Of a stretch of 64,000 nucleotides of DNA, positions 17,783 through 26,548 are shown piece by piece. Source of the DNA: G965200765 sp965200765 (GTDB taxonomy: Bacteria; Pseudomonadota; Gammaproteobacteria; Arenicellales; JAJDZL01); NCBI GenBank assembly GCA_965200765.1, contig OZ241380.1:744001-808000 (forward strand), read 5' to 3'. Made by a program: the position numbers and the translations under genes. The notes beneath the pieces were generated by a model, which made no database searches, was not told the origin of the DNA, and was given only the letters and a program-made list of their open reading frames with translations. Position 1 is the first letter of the stretch; every line of letters starts with the position of its first letter.

Positions 17783-18358
17783 TCAATCTGTTGCAATTTG
17801 AACTTGGGAATTTCGAAAATCAACGATCGCTTCTTTGAGCCATAGCCAAGCTTCCATTTCCCGCTCACCCGCAGTCTTGCTAACCGCAATTTCCAGATAT
17901 TCCATCTCTCGATCAATCTTCTCCGCCGACAGCATCGACAATCGGCTAATGAGAATGGCCGCTTCAATCACCGCCGCTTGGGCGCGATTGAATCCGGCAA
18001 ACGGACGAACCGTTTTGGACAATACGCATTTCAAATAGATTTTGGGTCGAAGATTATCATTTTCAATTCTTTCGACGACCAATTCCTCGTACGCTAGCGC
18101 AGCATCGAGAATTTCACCCTGCACAGCACTCGCGCCATGAGTTGGCCAGTTGTGCCGACCTGTAAGGCAACCTGCAAAAACACGAACATCATCAGTAACA
18201 TTGACAACAGCAGATTTTGTTGCTTCAAGATTATGGAGAGTCTGTGAAGGCTTGAATGGTGAAATGACTACATGGTTGCCTTCATGCCGAATACCCATGG
18301 GAGCGATATGGACATTATTGGATTCGTCAACCGTTGTTACGATTGATTCGTAAATCAT
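17783..18358 (-). CDS. DUF447 family protein, H4MPT-cluster associated
   Basis: A 191-residue protein that opens with ESIVTTVDESNNVHIAPMGI and has FMN-binding split-barrel character, as in DUF447 proteins found in methanogens and in methylotrophs with H4MPT genes. Its biochemical role is unknown. ATG 18358 overlaps the TGA of the DUF6513 gene (ATGA), so the two are translationally coupled. It is the last gene of a four-gene minus-strand run converging on FolK-FolP. Confidence 0.75.
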   Translation of the reverse strand: MIYESIVTTVDESNNVHIAPMGIRHEGNHVVISPFKPSQTLHNLEATKSAVVNVTDDVRVFAGCLTGRHNWPTHGASAVQGEILDAALAYEELVVERIENDNLRPKIYLKCVLSKTVRPFAGFNRAQAAVIEAAILISRLSMLSAEKIDREMEYLEIAVSKTAGEREMEAWLWLKEAIVDFRNSQVQIATD

Positions 18359-19743
18359 TCCTTGCTTTTTCCTGCCATGGAACGCGGCACTTTGTACGTA
18401 TCTCCTGACTGTTCTTCAGGAACAATGCAACCCCAGCTTAAGTGCCGGTCCTGAATGTAGCGTTTGCCAAGCTTCCAGGCAAGTTCAGCTTTCGACAACT
18501 CGTACCCCAGATAAAATGCGTGCGAAGCGTCGTCATCTACTTTCAGATGCGGATAGAGTTCATATGGGTCAGTTGATACATGCAGTCCGTCGCGATTGTA
18601 AATATGTATTCCTGCTTCACAAACCTGAATACGAAAACTCGGGTCCCGAATTTTTTCAGCCAGGCTTTTGATCTCTTCTTCTGAAACAGGGAATGGTTTT
18701 TTTTCATGCACCGCAATCAATCCGCTACTATAGCCTTTCGGAAGACTGGCCTCTTTTCTGGATGCGAACATAATGCGTCTGGCAAGATCAGTTTCCCGAA
18801 TGACTGAGCAAGCATGACGGCTCACTTGCGTTGTCAAAACCGCACGGGCATCCAGCTCCGATACAATTCCCATCAAAAGGGCGGTCATGCCGGTAGTGTC
18901 AGCATCCGTCAATTCTGTAATGTTGCCTGTACCAATCATAATCTCTGCATCCGGATAACGATTGCGAACTTCGAAATACTGACTGATGGATTTTGTGAAT
19001 CCAAAATGAATTGGATTCAGGATTGAATCCACATAAAATTGCCTGCCTTTTGTTTGCATCGCTTCAACTGCGGCATACAGTGATTCCAAACCAGTTTCTT
19101 CGTCGGGAATCAGAACCGGAATGCTCTCCACTTCATTTGCAATCCATAAAGTGGAATGATTCAGGCTTAGCAAGTAATCGGCGCCCGCACGGCCACCGCG
19201 TAACAGCTCATTGGTATCAAGCGAATCAACGCTGACCTCGAATCCTCCGCCTTTCAGTGCCTTGATGGCATCTTCCAAATGAGAAAACGATTGCGACGGC
19301 AGACAACCAAGGTCAATCACATCGGCACCGGAATCCCGGTAGGCATGAGCGGTAGCAACAATTTGTTCAACGGTCAACTGTGGCGCATCGACAATTTCTG
19401 CGAACAACTTGACTGAGTGTTCATCCAGCGAAACAGACCGGGCAGGACTTCCAAAGTACTCCGGCAAGTCGTTGACTTCATTCGGTCCTTTCACTACTTT
19501 GATGCCATAATATTCGGTGAGTTCATCGGCATTTCCGGCACAAAGACCCGGTAGCATAATCAGGTCGAAACCGTCCCAGTTTTTCAGCCGTCGTTTCACC
19601 ATCTCGGCCGTCATCAAGGCGGCGACGCTAACGCCAATTTGTCTGATTTCGTATTCGAAATTTCGTGACTCGATTGATTGAAGCGTACTCTGCAAACCGG
19701 TTTCCGCGAGACGTCCGGTCAGGAAGAGGATTCGTTCAGACAT
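18355..19743 (-). CDS. DUF6513 / dihydropteroate-synthase-related protein, H4MPT-cluster associated
   Basis: A 462-residue protein with a pterin-binding TIM-barrel core related to DHPS (ADVIDLGCLPSQSFSHL; SVDSLDTNELLRGGRAGADY; MIGTGNITELTDADTTGM). It lacks the normal DHPS signature sequence. The N-terminal 130 residues are a separate domain (MSERILFLTGRLAETGLQST...). Proteins of this kind are conserved in H4MPT biosynthesis gene sets of archaea and methylotrophic bacteria, and a role in the methanopterin-specific pterin step is inferred. It overlaps the preceding flavoprotein gene by 25 bp. Confidence 0.78.
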   Translation of the reverse strand: MSERILFLTGRLAETGLQSTLQSIESRNFEYEIRQIGVSVAALMTAEMVKRRLKNWDGFDLIMLPGLCAGNADELTEYYGIKVVKGPNEVNDLPEYFGSPARSVSLDEHSVKLFAEIVDAPQLTVEQIVATAHAYRDSGADVIDLGCLPSQSFSHLEDAIKALKGGGFEVSVDSLDTNELLRGGRAGADYLLSLNHSTLWIANEVESIPVLIPDEETGLESLYAAVEAMQTKGRQFYVDSILNPIHFGFTKSISQYFEVRNRYPDAEIMIGTGNITELTDADTTGMTALLMGIVSELDARAVLTTQVSRHACSVIRETDLARRIMFASRKEASLPKGYSSGLIAVHEKKPFPVSEEEIKSLAEKIRDPSFRIQVCEAGIHIYNRDGLHVSTDPYELYPHLKVDDDASHAFYLGYELSKAELAWKLGKRYIQDRHLSWGCIVPEEQSGDTYKVPRSMAGKSKE

Positions 19744-20279
19744 TTGATGCGTTCCTCGACCGCGACTTGCAACTCTTCCATGCTGGTTGTGAGAGTCGTG
19801 TGTTCAAACTTTCCGATTTTTTCGGTGCACTCCAGATCAATTTCCCGCGGATACACAGTCACCATTTTCCCGGGTGCCGGTGTAATGACAACCGGTTTGG
19901 TATCACATGCGTACACAATGCACGGAATTTTGCATTTGCCTGCCTGTGCGAAAACATTGGTAACCAGCGTATCTGAAATGCCGGCAACACACTTGGCGAT
20001 CGTGTTCGATGTCGCCGGCGCAACTACCAGAGTGTGGTAGTTGCCTTCATAAAATTGTCCAACCGGAACAGCACTGGCTGTGGAGTCGTGAAACATGCGA
20101 ATTCCCGATTTGCGCAACTTGTCTATGTACTTGTACATGATCAAGACTTCTTCAACGGCCCGACTGAGAAAAACATCTACATCAGTGATGCCCATCAAAT
20201 AGTCAAGGCATTCTTTGAGGTCGTGCCCGGAGCCGGTCAGGGCCCAGGCAAATCGCGCATCCTCGTACTTACGAGGCAT
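19719..20279 (-). CDS. flavoprotein of the dihydromethanopterin-reductase (archaeal flavoprotein) type
   Basis: A 186-residue HFCD/flavoprotein-fold protein. It has FAWALTGSGHDLKECLDYLM at the N-terminus, an FMN-binding region VVAPATSNTIAKCVAGISDT, and CDTKPVVITPAPGKMV. It resembles the small archaeal flavoproteins that reduce dihydromethanopterin to H4MPT. Its position next to the DUF6513 and DUF447 genes supports that role, which is inferred. ATG 20279 directly follows the TAA of the upstream protease gene; GGAG lies in the end of that gene. Confidence 0.78.
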   Translation of the reverse strand: MPRKYEDARFAWALTGSGHDLKECLDYLMGITDVDVFLSRAVEEVLIMYKYIDKLRKSGIRMFHDSTASAVPVGQFYEGNYHTLVVAPATSNTIAKCVAGISDTLVTNVFAQAGKCKIPCIVYACDTKPVVITPAPGKMVTVYPREIDLECTEKIGKFEHTTLTTSMEELQVAVEERIKCLNESSS

Positions 20280-21740
20280 TTACGATCTCCACTTCAATTC
20301 CTGCTCAACTCTCTCAATCTTGCCTCTGATCGTTTCCGTCGTGTAAAAATCATTCTTCGTAAATTGCTCCGCCAGTTTCAATTGTCGTAGTGCCAGCTTC
20401 AGATCACCCCTCAGAAAGTAGAATTCAGACAAGGACAAATGGGAGTTCAGTTTGTCGTTGGCGGCATTGGCAGCTTGAGCATGCAATTTGTGCAGGTCCG
20501 GAAATTCGGGATTCTTGATGATTCGCTTGCGCACGAATTTTTGTGCTTCTTTTGCCCGATTCATCCGTAGCAATGCTTTGGTGGTGAGTTCCACGAACGT
20601 AATGTTTTCGGAATAAGACTCGTCCAGTTTCGACAATATGCCCGAAACATTCTCGGGGTTTCCCGCTGACAGTTCAATTTCTGCCGCCGCAAACTTGAAT
20701 CGCGGACTGTCCGGTTGCATTGAGACCAATTGATTAATTTGCTGTCTGGCAAGGTCATACTGTCGATCCTTCATCAGAGCCAGCGCGTAGCCGTATTGAT
20801 AGTTGAGGTGATTGCCTTCATCGTTTTGGATCAATTCCCTGAATTTTTCTGTTGTTTTTTGTGTCTTGAAGTTATACAAGGCTTCGATACGCGCCTGTAT
20901 CATCAGAAAATCAGTTGAATCCGGTTGCTCGGTTTTTTTCGGAAAACGATTGATTCTGGCATTTACGTAAGCGATGCGGTCCGGAGTAATCGGGTGCGTG
21001 TTGTGAATGGTTCGTTGTCGGGCACCGCTCTTACGAAGCCAGGTTTCCAGCGACACCAGAAAATTGCTGAGATCGCGCGGGTCGTATCCGGAGTCAGTCA
21101 GAATTTGCAAGCCAATAACATCCGCTTCGCGCTCAAAATGATTGGTATAGTCAATCATCATTTCAGTTTGCGCGGCGGTCGCGGCCGCAGTGATAGCAAG
21201 TGCATCATCACCGCCGGCAGCAACGCCGGCCACAATTGCAATCATTGTTGGAATTTGCGACAGTTTTTGCTTCTCGTAGAGTTGTGCCAGGTGGTTTTGA
21301 GAATGATGAGCGATTTCGTGCGCGATGACTGAAGCAAGTTCACCTTCGTTTTTTGCCAGTCCCAGCAAGCCTGTGTGCAGAAAAAATACTCCGCCAGGTC
21401 CCGCAAAGGCATTCACAACCGGGTCGTTGATAACAAAAATTTGGTAGTTTTCGGTGTATCCCTGAACACTGGCAGCTAGCTTGCGAGTCAACGACGTGAT
21501 ATAGTTGTTGATCTGAGAGTCTTCAAGAATAAATTTCTGGGAAGCAACAATCTTGATAAACTGCCTTGCCATGCGTTCTTGTTGCAGGGTGGTAAGTACC
21601 GGTGCAACACTTGATACGCCCAAATACCCCGAATGACTGGCTGAGAAGCTCGGTGCCAGAAGGGCAATCGTCATTACGCATGGAATGAAAAATTTTCGAT
21701 GGATTCGGGACAAGTGAAGTTTCAGTGCGGTTATAGACAT
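20280..21740 (-). CDS. bepA: BepA-like M48 metalloprotease with TPR repeats
   Basis: A 486-residue exported protein. A signal-peptide-like N-terminus (CVMTIALLAPSFSASHSG) is followed by an M48 zinc-protease domain with HExxH in VIAHEIAHHSQNH and the downstream third-ligand region NHFEREADVIG. A C-terminal TPR domain starts at about residue 290. BepA works in the periplasm on outer-membrane protein assembly quality control. It is the first gene of the minus-strand run with the flavoprotein, DUF6513 and DUF447 genes; this grouping may be transcriptional convenience only. Confidence 0.87.
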   Translation of the reverse strand: MSITALKLHLSRIHRKFFIPCVMTIALLAPSFSASHSGYLGVSSVAPVLTTLQQERMARQFIKIVASQKFILEDSQINNYITSLTRKLAASVQGYTENYQIFVINDPVVNAFAGPGGVFFLHTGLLGLAKNEGELASVIAHEIAHHSQNHLAQLYEKQKLSQIPTMIAIVAGVAAGGDDALAITAAATAAQTEMMIDYTNHFEREADVIGLQILTDSGYDPRDLSNFLVSLETWLRKSGARQRTIHNTHPITPDRIAYVNARINRFPKKTEQPDSTDFLMIQARIEALYNFKTQKTTEKFRELIQNDEGNHLNYQYGYALALMKDRQYDLARQQINQLVSMQPDSPRFKFAAAEIELSAGNPENVSGILSKLDESYSENITFVELTTKALLRMNRAKEAQKFVRKRIIKNPEFPDLHKLHAQAANAANDKLNSHLSLSEFYFLRGDLKLALRQLKLAEQFTKNDFYTTETIRGKIERVEQELKWRS

Positions 21741-21913
21741 TTAACTGACAAAGTTAGGGACAAATTCAAATTTGAGTGTTCATGCAACTCAACAGTATTT
21801 TAACAGCAATCGTAGCAAACAGTTGAAGTTACTATTGTTCAGCACACCTGCAACCATGCCCGGTTTGCTGACCGGGTACAATGTTACCGAGTCATGCCAA
21901 CCATTTTGTTTAA
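21741..21913. other. divergent intergenic region between bepA and dsrE
   Basis: The region holds the promoters of both the protease run and the dsr run. A small inverted repeat, CCCGGT/ACCGGG with a 6-nt loop, lies near 21858-21876, about 40 bp before dsrE. It has no T-run, so it could be an operator or part of the 5' leader. Confidence 0.35.
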
Positions 21914-22306
21914 ATGAAATTCAATATTCTGGTTAGTGAAGGGCCTTACACGCATCAAGCGTCGGATACTGCATTTGAATTTGCCAAGGCGGCCATGGCG
22001 GCAGGGCATGATATTTTGCGTGTCTTTTTCTACCATGACGGCGTTTACAACAGTACTAGTCTGACGACACCGCCGGTGGATGATCGCAATGTGGTGAAGC
22101 GCTGGACGGAATTGGCCGACGAGCATGGAACGGATCTCGTTGTTTGCGTAGCGGCCGGACAACGGCGCGGGATGCTGAATGCCGCAGAAGCCAAGCGGCA
22201 TGGAAAGAGTGCCGATAATGTCGATCATCGGTTCAGGATAGCTGGCGTTGGACAGTTTGTTGAAGGTGCCATAATTGCAGATCGAACGATTGTGTTCGGA
22301 GACTAG
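21914..22306 (+). CDS. dsrE: DsrE/TusD sulfur-relay subunit
   Basis: A 130-residue DsrE-fold protein starting KFNILVSEGPYTHQASDTAF. The sulfur-carrying Cys is seen in TDLVVCVAAGQRRGML. DsrEFH forms a cytoplasmic hexamer that passes sulfane sulfur to DsrC in sulfur oxidisers; the homologous TusBCD acts in tRNA thiolation. The linked dsrC, dsrM and dsrK genes favour the sulfur-oxidation role. It is the first gene of a six-gene run. Confidence 0.88.
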   Translation: MKFNILVSEGPYTHQASDTAFEFAKAAMAAGHDILRVFFYHDGVYNSTSLTTPPVDDRNVVKRWTELADEHGTDLVVCVAAGQRRGMLNAAEAKRHGKSADNVDHRFRIAGVGQFVEGAIIADRTIVFGD

Positions 22307-22312
22307 GAATCG

Positions 22313-22705
22313 ATGAGTTCCAATTCAAAACGGTTCACATACGTATGTCGTCGTCCGCCATACGGCACAATCTATGCACAGGAAGCATTGGACCTGATAT
22401 TGACTGGTGCTGCCTTCGATCAACAGGTTAGCGTTGCATTCATTGATGACGGTGTATATCAGTTGACGCGGGACCAAAAACCGTCAATCCTCAAAATGAA
22501 GCACTTTACTCGTGCATTCGCTGCATTGCGAGATTTTGAAATCGAACAGATTTTTGTTGAAAACGAGTCCTTGCAGCAAAGAGCGTTGAATGCGGGTGAT
22601 TTGATCTCGATTCCGAATGAAGACGGTGAAAATGCTGTGCAAGTTGTCGATGCGGAGTGGCTATCGAAGTGGATGGAACAGCGCGATGTAATTCTTCAGT
22701 TTTGA
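22313..22705 (+). CDS. dsrF: DsrF/TusC sulfur-relay subunit
   Basis: A 130-residue DsrF-like protein (RFTYVCRRPPYGTIYAQEAL; VSVAFIDDGVYQLTRDQ). DsrF subunits mainly play a structural part in the DsrEFH complex. It starts 6 bp after dsrE, and its stop is followed almost directly by dsrH. Confidence 0.87.
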   Translation: MSSNSKRFTYVCRRPPYGTIYAQEALDLILTGAAFDQQVSVAFIDDGVYQLTRDQKPSILKMKHFTRAFAALRDFEIEQIFVENESLQQRALNAGDLISIPNEDGENAVQVVDAEWLSKWMEQRDVILQF

Positions 22706-22711
22706 TTGAAT

Positions 22712-23014
22712 ATGCTTCATACAATCAACAAGTCACCTTTTGAAAAGAGCAGTTTGCAGAGTTGTTTGCGGCTTGCATATGCCGGTAGCGATATACTCTT
22801 GATTGAAGATGGTGTCTATGCGGCGACGGCCGGAACTGTAGTGGAATCTTTGCTAGTAGCCGCAATGGAAAAGCATTGTGTCTATGTATTGGAACCGGAC
22901 CTTCAAGTACGCGGATTGGATCAACTGGAACTCATACCGGGAATTCGTACTGTGGACTATAGTGGCTTTGTATCTTTGGTTGTGAACAACCATGCTGTTC
23001 ATTCTTGGCTATAG
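22712..23014 (+). CDS. dsrH: DsrH/TusB sulfur-relay subunit
   Basis: A 100-residue DsrH-like protein (MLHTINKSPFEKSSLQSCLR; DILLIEDGVYAAT). It is the third and smallest subunit of the DsrEFH hexamer. ATG 22712 is preferred over TTG 22706, which directly follows the dsrF stop. Confidence 0.85.
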   Translation: MLHTINKSPFEKSSLQSCLRLAYAGSDILLIEDGVYAATAGTVVESLLVAAMEKHCVYVLEPDLQVRGLDQLELIPGIRTVDYSGFVSLVVNNHAVHSWL

Positions 23015-23026
23015 GGAGGAATCTGA

Positions 23027-23359
23027 ATGCCGTTAACGCTGGGCGATCAAGTATTTGAAACGGACGAAGAAGGTTTTCTTCAGGAACCGGCACTCTGGAC
23101 GGAGCAGTTGGCGGTAAAAATGGCCGCCGACGATGGCATCACGCTGGGGGACGACCACTGGATGGCGATAAATTTTCTGCGCGAATACTATGAACAATAT
23201 TCTATTGCACCACCGGTTCGTATACTCGTACGCAACATGGGAAAGCAACTTGGAAGAGAAAAAGCCAATACGCCTTATCTGTACGATCTGTTTCCGCTTG
23301 GACCTGCCAAGCAAGCTTGTCGTTACGCGGGTTTGCCCAAGCCGACAGGGTGCATCTGA
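23027..23359 (+). CDS. dsrC: DsrC sulfur-carrier protein
   Basis: A 110-residue DsrC/TusE-family protein. The flexible C-terminal arm reads CRYAGLPKPTGCI, with two cysteines ten residues apart. Both are needed for true DsrC function, whereas TusE keeps only the last one, so this is a bona fide DsrC. It carries trisulfide sulfur between DsrEFH, DsrAB and the DsrMK membrane complex. AGGGAGGA (23013-23020) gives a strong ribosome-binding site for ATG 23027. Confidence 0.92.
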   Translation: MPLTLGDQVFETDEEGFLQEPALWTEQLAVKMAADDGITLGDDHWMAINFLREYYEQYSIAPPVRILVRNMGKQLGREKANTPYLYDLFPLGPAKQACRYAGLPKPTGCI

Positions 23360-23412
23360 TTCGAACGATTCAGTTGCTTTGCATCTGTCGGAAATGAACC
23401 GAATTTATCACC

Positions 23413-24093
23413 GTGACTCTCTTCTTCGCGATCGTATTCTATTTGGCAGCTGCGCTATTTGTGTGTGGCATCAGCTATAAGTTGTATCAATATTCACGAA
23501 CACCGTCTCCATTCTCCATTCCAGTGCCTCCGGCACCAAGAACGCGAACAGGCGTGATAGTCCGAATACTAGGGGAAGCACTGCTATTTTCCAGTTTGTT
23601 CCGTGCAAGCAAGTGGACGTGGATTTTCGGGTGGTTGTTTCATTATGCATTGCTGGTAGTTTTGATTCGGCATCTGTTTTTTGCTACGGATCCGGTTTGG
23701 ACCTGGGTGCTGTGGATGTTTCCGTACGGCGACATGGCTGCCTGGATTCTGATAATTTCTTTGCTGGGACTTTGGGGTAGACGGTTGCTGATTGACAGAA
23801 TTCGGTATATTTCAAGTTTGTCGGACCACTTGATGCTTGCCTTGTTTTTGATAATCGGTGCAAGCGGTTTGATTTTGCGCTATATGCAACCCACTGATTT
23901 GGCTGGTGTCAGAAACTTTGTACTTGGCATGCTGAGATTTGCACCAGAATCGCTTCCACAGGATATCGTGCTATATATTCATCTGGGTTGCGTTGCATTA
24001 TTGATTGCGATTTTTCCTTTCAGCAAATTGATTCATTTTCCGGGCTTGTTCTTTAGTCCGGGACATATTCAACGAAATGCACCCGGACAATAA
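23413..24093 (+). CDS. dsrM: DsrM-like membrane cytochrome b subunit
   Basis: A 226-residue integral membrane protein with about five transmembrane helices, related to the NarI/DsrM haem-b subunit. Histidines suited to haem binding lie in WLFHYALLVVLIRHLFF and SDHLMLALFL. DsrMK links DsrC thiol-disulfide chemistry to the quinone pool. The start is GTG 23413 without a strong ribosome-binding site. The C-terminus overlaps dsrK by 17 bp. Confidence 0.87.
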   Translation: MTLFFAIVFYLAAALFVCGISYKLYQYSRTPSPFSIPVPPAPRTRTGVIVRILGEALLFSSLFRASKWTWIFGWLFHYALLVVLIRHLFFATDPVWTWVLWMFPYGDMAAWILIISLLGLWGRRLLIDRIRYISSLSDHLMLALFLIIGASGLILRYMQPTDLAGVRNFVLGMLRFAPESLPQDIVLYIHLGCVALLIAIFPFSKLIHFPGLFFSPGHIQRNAPGQ

Positions 24094-25537
24094 TCAAGCA
24101 AAGTTTATGAATCAAAAAATTCCCTCAGTTCAAACAGATGCCTCGGCACATGTCAAACCATATTTTGTTGGCGATGGTGCTGAGCGATTGCCGGATAACT
24201 GGCATGAAATTGCAGTAGCCAAGCTGGGTGAAATCATTGATTCAAATCGGGCTGTTCGAGTATTTCTTGATTCATGCGTAAAATGCGGAGCCTGCACGGA
24301 CAAGTGTCATTATTTTCTTGGCAATGGCGACCCCAAGAACATGCCCGTTGCGCGGCAGGATTTGATTCGCGGTGTTTATCGAAAAAATTTCACTGTGGCA
24401 GGCAAGTATTTTCCTAATCTGGTTGGCGCGTTGGAACTTACCGAAAAATTGTTGGAAGATTGGGCCACTTACTATTTTCAATGCTCGGAATGTCGGAGGT
24501 GCTCTGTATATTGTCCTTTTGGTATTGATACCGCTGAAATTACGATGGCAGGGCGGTCGATTCTGGAAGCAGTCGGGCTAAAGCAAAAATATGTACATAC
24601 AGTCATCGACAATGTGAATCGAACCGGAAACAATCTTGGCATGCCGTTGGCAGCAATTCAGGACATACTTGAGAGTCTTGAAGAAGATGTATTTGAAGAG
24701 ACTGGTGAACCCGTACGATTTCCACTGGACGACCCGAACGCTGAGTTGTTGCTGGTAGTGCCATCTGCTGACCTGTATGCTGAACCCCATGTCGATGGGT
24801 TGATTGGATGTGCCAAGATGTTTCACCAGACTGGCGTACATTGGACACTGAGCTCGGTTGCTTCGGAAGCCGCCAATTTCGCATTATTTCAAGGTGACGA
24901 AAAGCAAATGGGTGTTATAGCGGAACGTGTCCAGCAGGCGGCGAATGAGCTTGACGTGAAACAAGTGGTAGTGGGTGAGTGCGGACATGCTTGGCGAGTG
25001 GCCAGCAACTATTGGCAGGATTTATTGAAAGATGGCGATAAAACTGATTCGAGGTTGGTGCATTGCCGGCATATTTGCGAAATATCGCATGAGCTACTGA
25101 GAACAGGTCGCCTTAAACTTGACCCTTCAGTGCATGATGATAAAGTTGTCACATTCCATGATTCTTGCAATGTAGCAAGAGGTTCCAGAATGGGCAGGAA
25201 TCCTCGGGATGTTTATCGTATTCCCCGGGAATTGCTGAAGGCATCTTGCAATCATTTTGTTGACATGGCACGCGAGACAATCTGCGAACAGACGCTTTGC
25301 TGTGGCGGGGGCGGTGGATTGTTGACAGACGAATTGATGGAGGTGCGTGTCAGCGGTGCTTCACCCAGAGTCAATGCACTGGAGGCGGTAATTGAAAATC
25401 ACGGGGTTACACACATGGCGGCTATCTGTGCAATTTGCAAAAGTCAATTCAGAACGGTTTTGCCGAAATTTAATCTGGACATGAGCATGATTGTGAGTTT
25501 GCACCAACTATTGGGAGATGCAGTTGATTTGAAATAA
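24077..25537 (+). CDS. dsrK: DsrK-like iron-sulfur protein (HdrD-type)
   Basis: A 486-residue cytoplasmic iron-sulfur protein. It has two [4Fe-4S] motifs (CVKCGACTDKCHYF; CSECRRCSVYCPFG) followed by CCG-type domains (HDSCNVARGSRMGRN; TLCCGGGGGLLTDE; AICAICKSQF) that bind the noncubane cluster used in disulfide chemistry. It forms DsrMK with the upstream membrane subunit. The start may be ATG 24077 (overlapping dsrM) or ATG 24107. It ends the dsr run: no dsrL, dsrJ, dsrO, dsrP or dsrAB follows; the repeat region begins within 200 bp. Confidence 0.9.
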   Translation: MHPDNNQAKFMNQKIPSVQTDASAHVKPYFVGDGAERLPDNWHEIAVAKLGEIIDSNRAVRVFLDSCVKCGACTDKCHYFLGNGDPKNMPVARQDLIRGVYRKNFTVAGKYFPNLVGALELTEKLLEDWATYYFQCSECRRCSVYCPFGIDTAEITMAGRSILEAVGLKQKYVHTVIDNVNRTGNNLGMPLAAIQDILESLEEDVFEETGEPVRFPLDDPNAELLLVVPSADLYAEPHVDGLIGCAKMFHQTGVHWTLSSVASEAANFALFQGDEKQMGVIAERVQQAANELDVKQVVVGECGHAWRVASNYWQDLLKDGDKTDSRLVHCRHICEISHELLRTGRLKLDPSVHDDKVVTFHDSCNVARGSRMGRNPRDVYRIPRELLKASCNHFVDMARETICEQTLCCGGGGGLLTDELMEVRVSGASPRVNALEAVIENHGVTHMAAICAICKSQFRTVLPKFNLDMSMIVSLHQLLGDAVDLK

Positions 25538-25848
25538 TTCTTCATGGATTTGAAGTTACGATGAAAATTTATAAAAAAATGATACCTGCACAAGACCTTG
25601 AAAATTTTAATGAGTTGTTTTTAATAATTTTGTGAGACATTAATGCAAAGTCATTATCAATAATTTATTCCAATGTCGCGATGACAGGTATTCTGTGATG
25701 AAAGCAAAATGAAATCATGTGAATGTTGCAACGCGGTCAATCGCACTTTCCGTATGCGACAGACCGGAGGGCAGTTCTCATTAGGTCAGTGATTCTCAAA
25801 CTGAAATCAGTGCTTTCAGCTTCCACACGACATGGTTTTGAAACTCAA

Positions 25849-25975
25849 TCAAATGAGTTTGTCCTTCAAATAGCCGTACAAGGCGAGCAAGGAGAACATT
25901 GCTACTGGCAACAAAATTAATAATTTATAGAAATTCCTTTCCATTTTTTGATTGACATCATCTATCAGGAATACT
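25849..25975 (-). pseudogene. detached C-terminal membrane anchor of the copy I coiled-coil gene
   Basis: This stretch reads DVNQKMERNFYKLL, then a hydrophobic helix (ILLPVAMFSLLALYGYLK) and a stop at 25849-25851. It matches the C-terminal anchor of the two sister genes at 28031 and 29543. It is cut off from the repeat-bearing gene by a net 2-base loss near 25995, which shifts the frame and ends translation at 25991. Confidence 0.8.
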
Positions 25976-25982
25976 AATTTCC

Positions 25983-26548
25983 GGTTAGATTTATCTCAGG
26001 AATGCCAATTTCCGGTTGGATTCGTCATTCATGAATGCCCGCTTCCGATTGGATTCGTCTTTCATGAATGCCAGCTTCCGGTTGGATTCGTCATTCATGA
26101 ATGCCAGCTTCCGGTTGGATTCGTCATTCATGAATGCCAGCTTCCGGTTGGATTCGTCGTTCATGAATGCCAGCTTCCGGTTGGATTCGTCGTTCATGAA
26201 TGCCAGCTTCCGGTTGGATTCGTCATTCATGAATGCCCGCTTCCGGTTGGATTCATCATTCATGAATGCCAGCTTCCGGTTGCATTCGTCTTTTATGAAT
26301 GCCAGCTTCCGGTTGGATTCGTCATTTATGAATGCCAGCTTCCGGTTGGATTCGTCATTTATGAATGCCAGCTTCCGGCTAGACTCGTCATTTATGAATG
26401 CCAGCTTCCGGCTAGACTCGTCATTTATGAATGCCAGCTTCCGGCTAGACTCGTCATTTATGAATGCCAGCTTCCGGCTAGACTCGTCATTTATGAATGC
26501 CAGCTTCCGGCTAGACTCGTCATTTATGAATGCCAGTTTCCGGTTAGA
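25983..26548. repeat. 33-bp minisatellite, about 17 copies, coding an 11-residue repeat
   Basis: About 17 tandem copies of a 33-bp unit. On the minus strand each encodes an 11-residue unit of the form SNRKLAFMNDE. Five neighbouring copies (26340-26530) share a CTAGAC variant, showing recent local amplification. Because 33 is a multiple of three, both strands stay open throughout, which explains spurious long frames on the plus strand. Confidence 0.95.
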
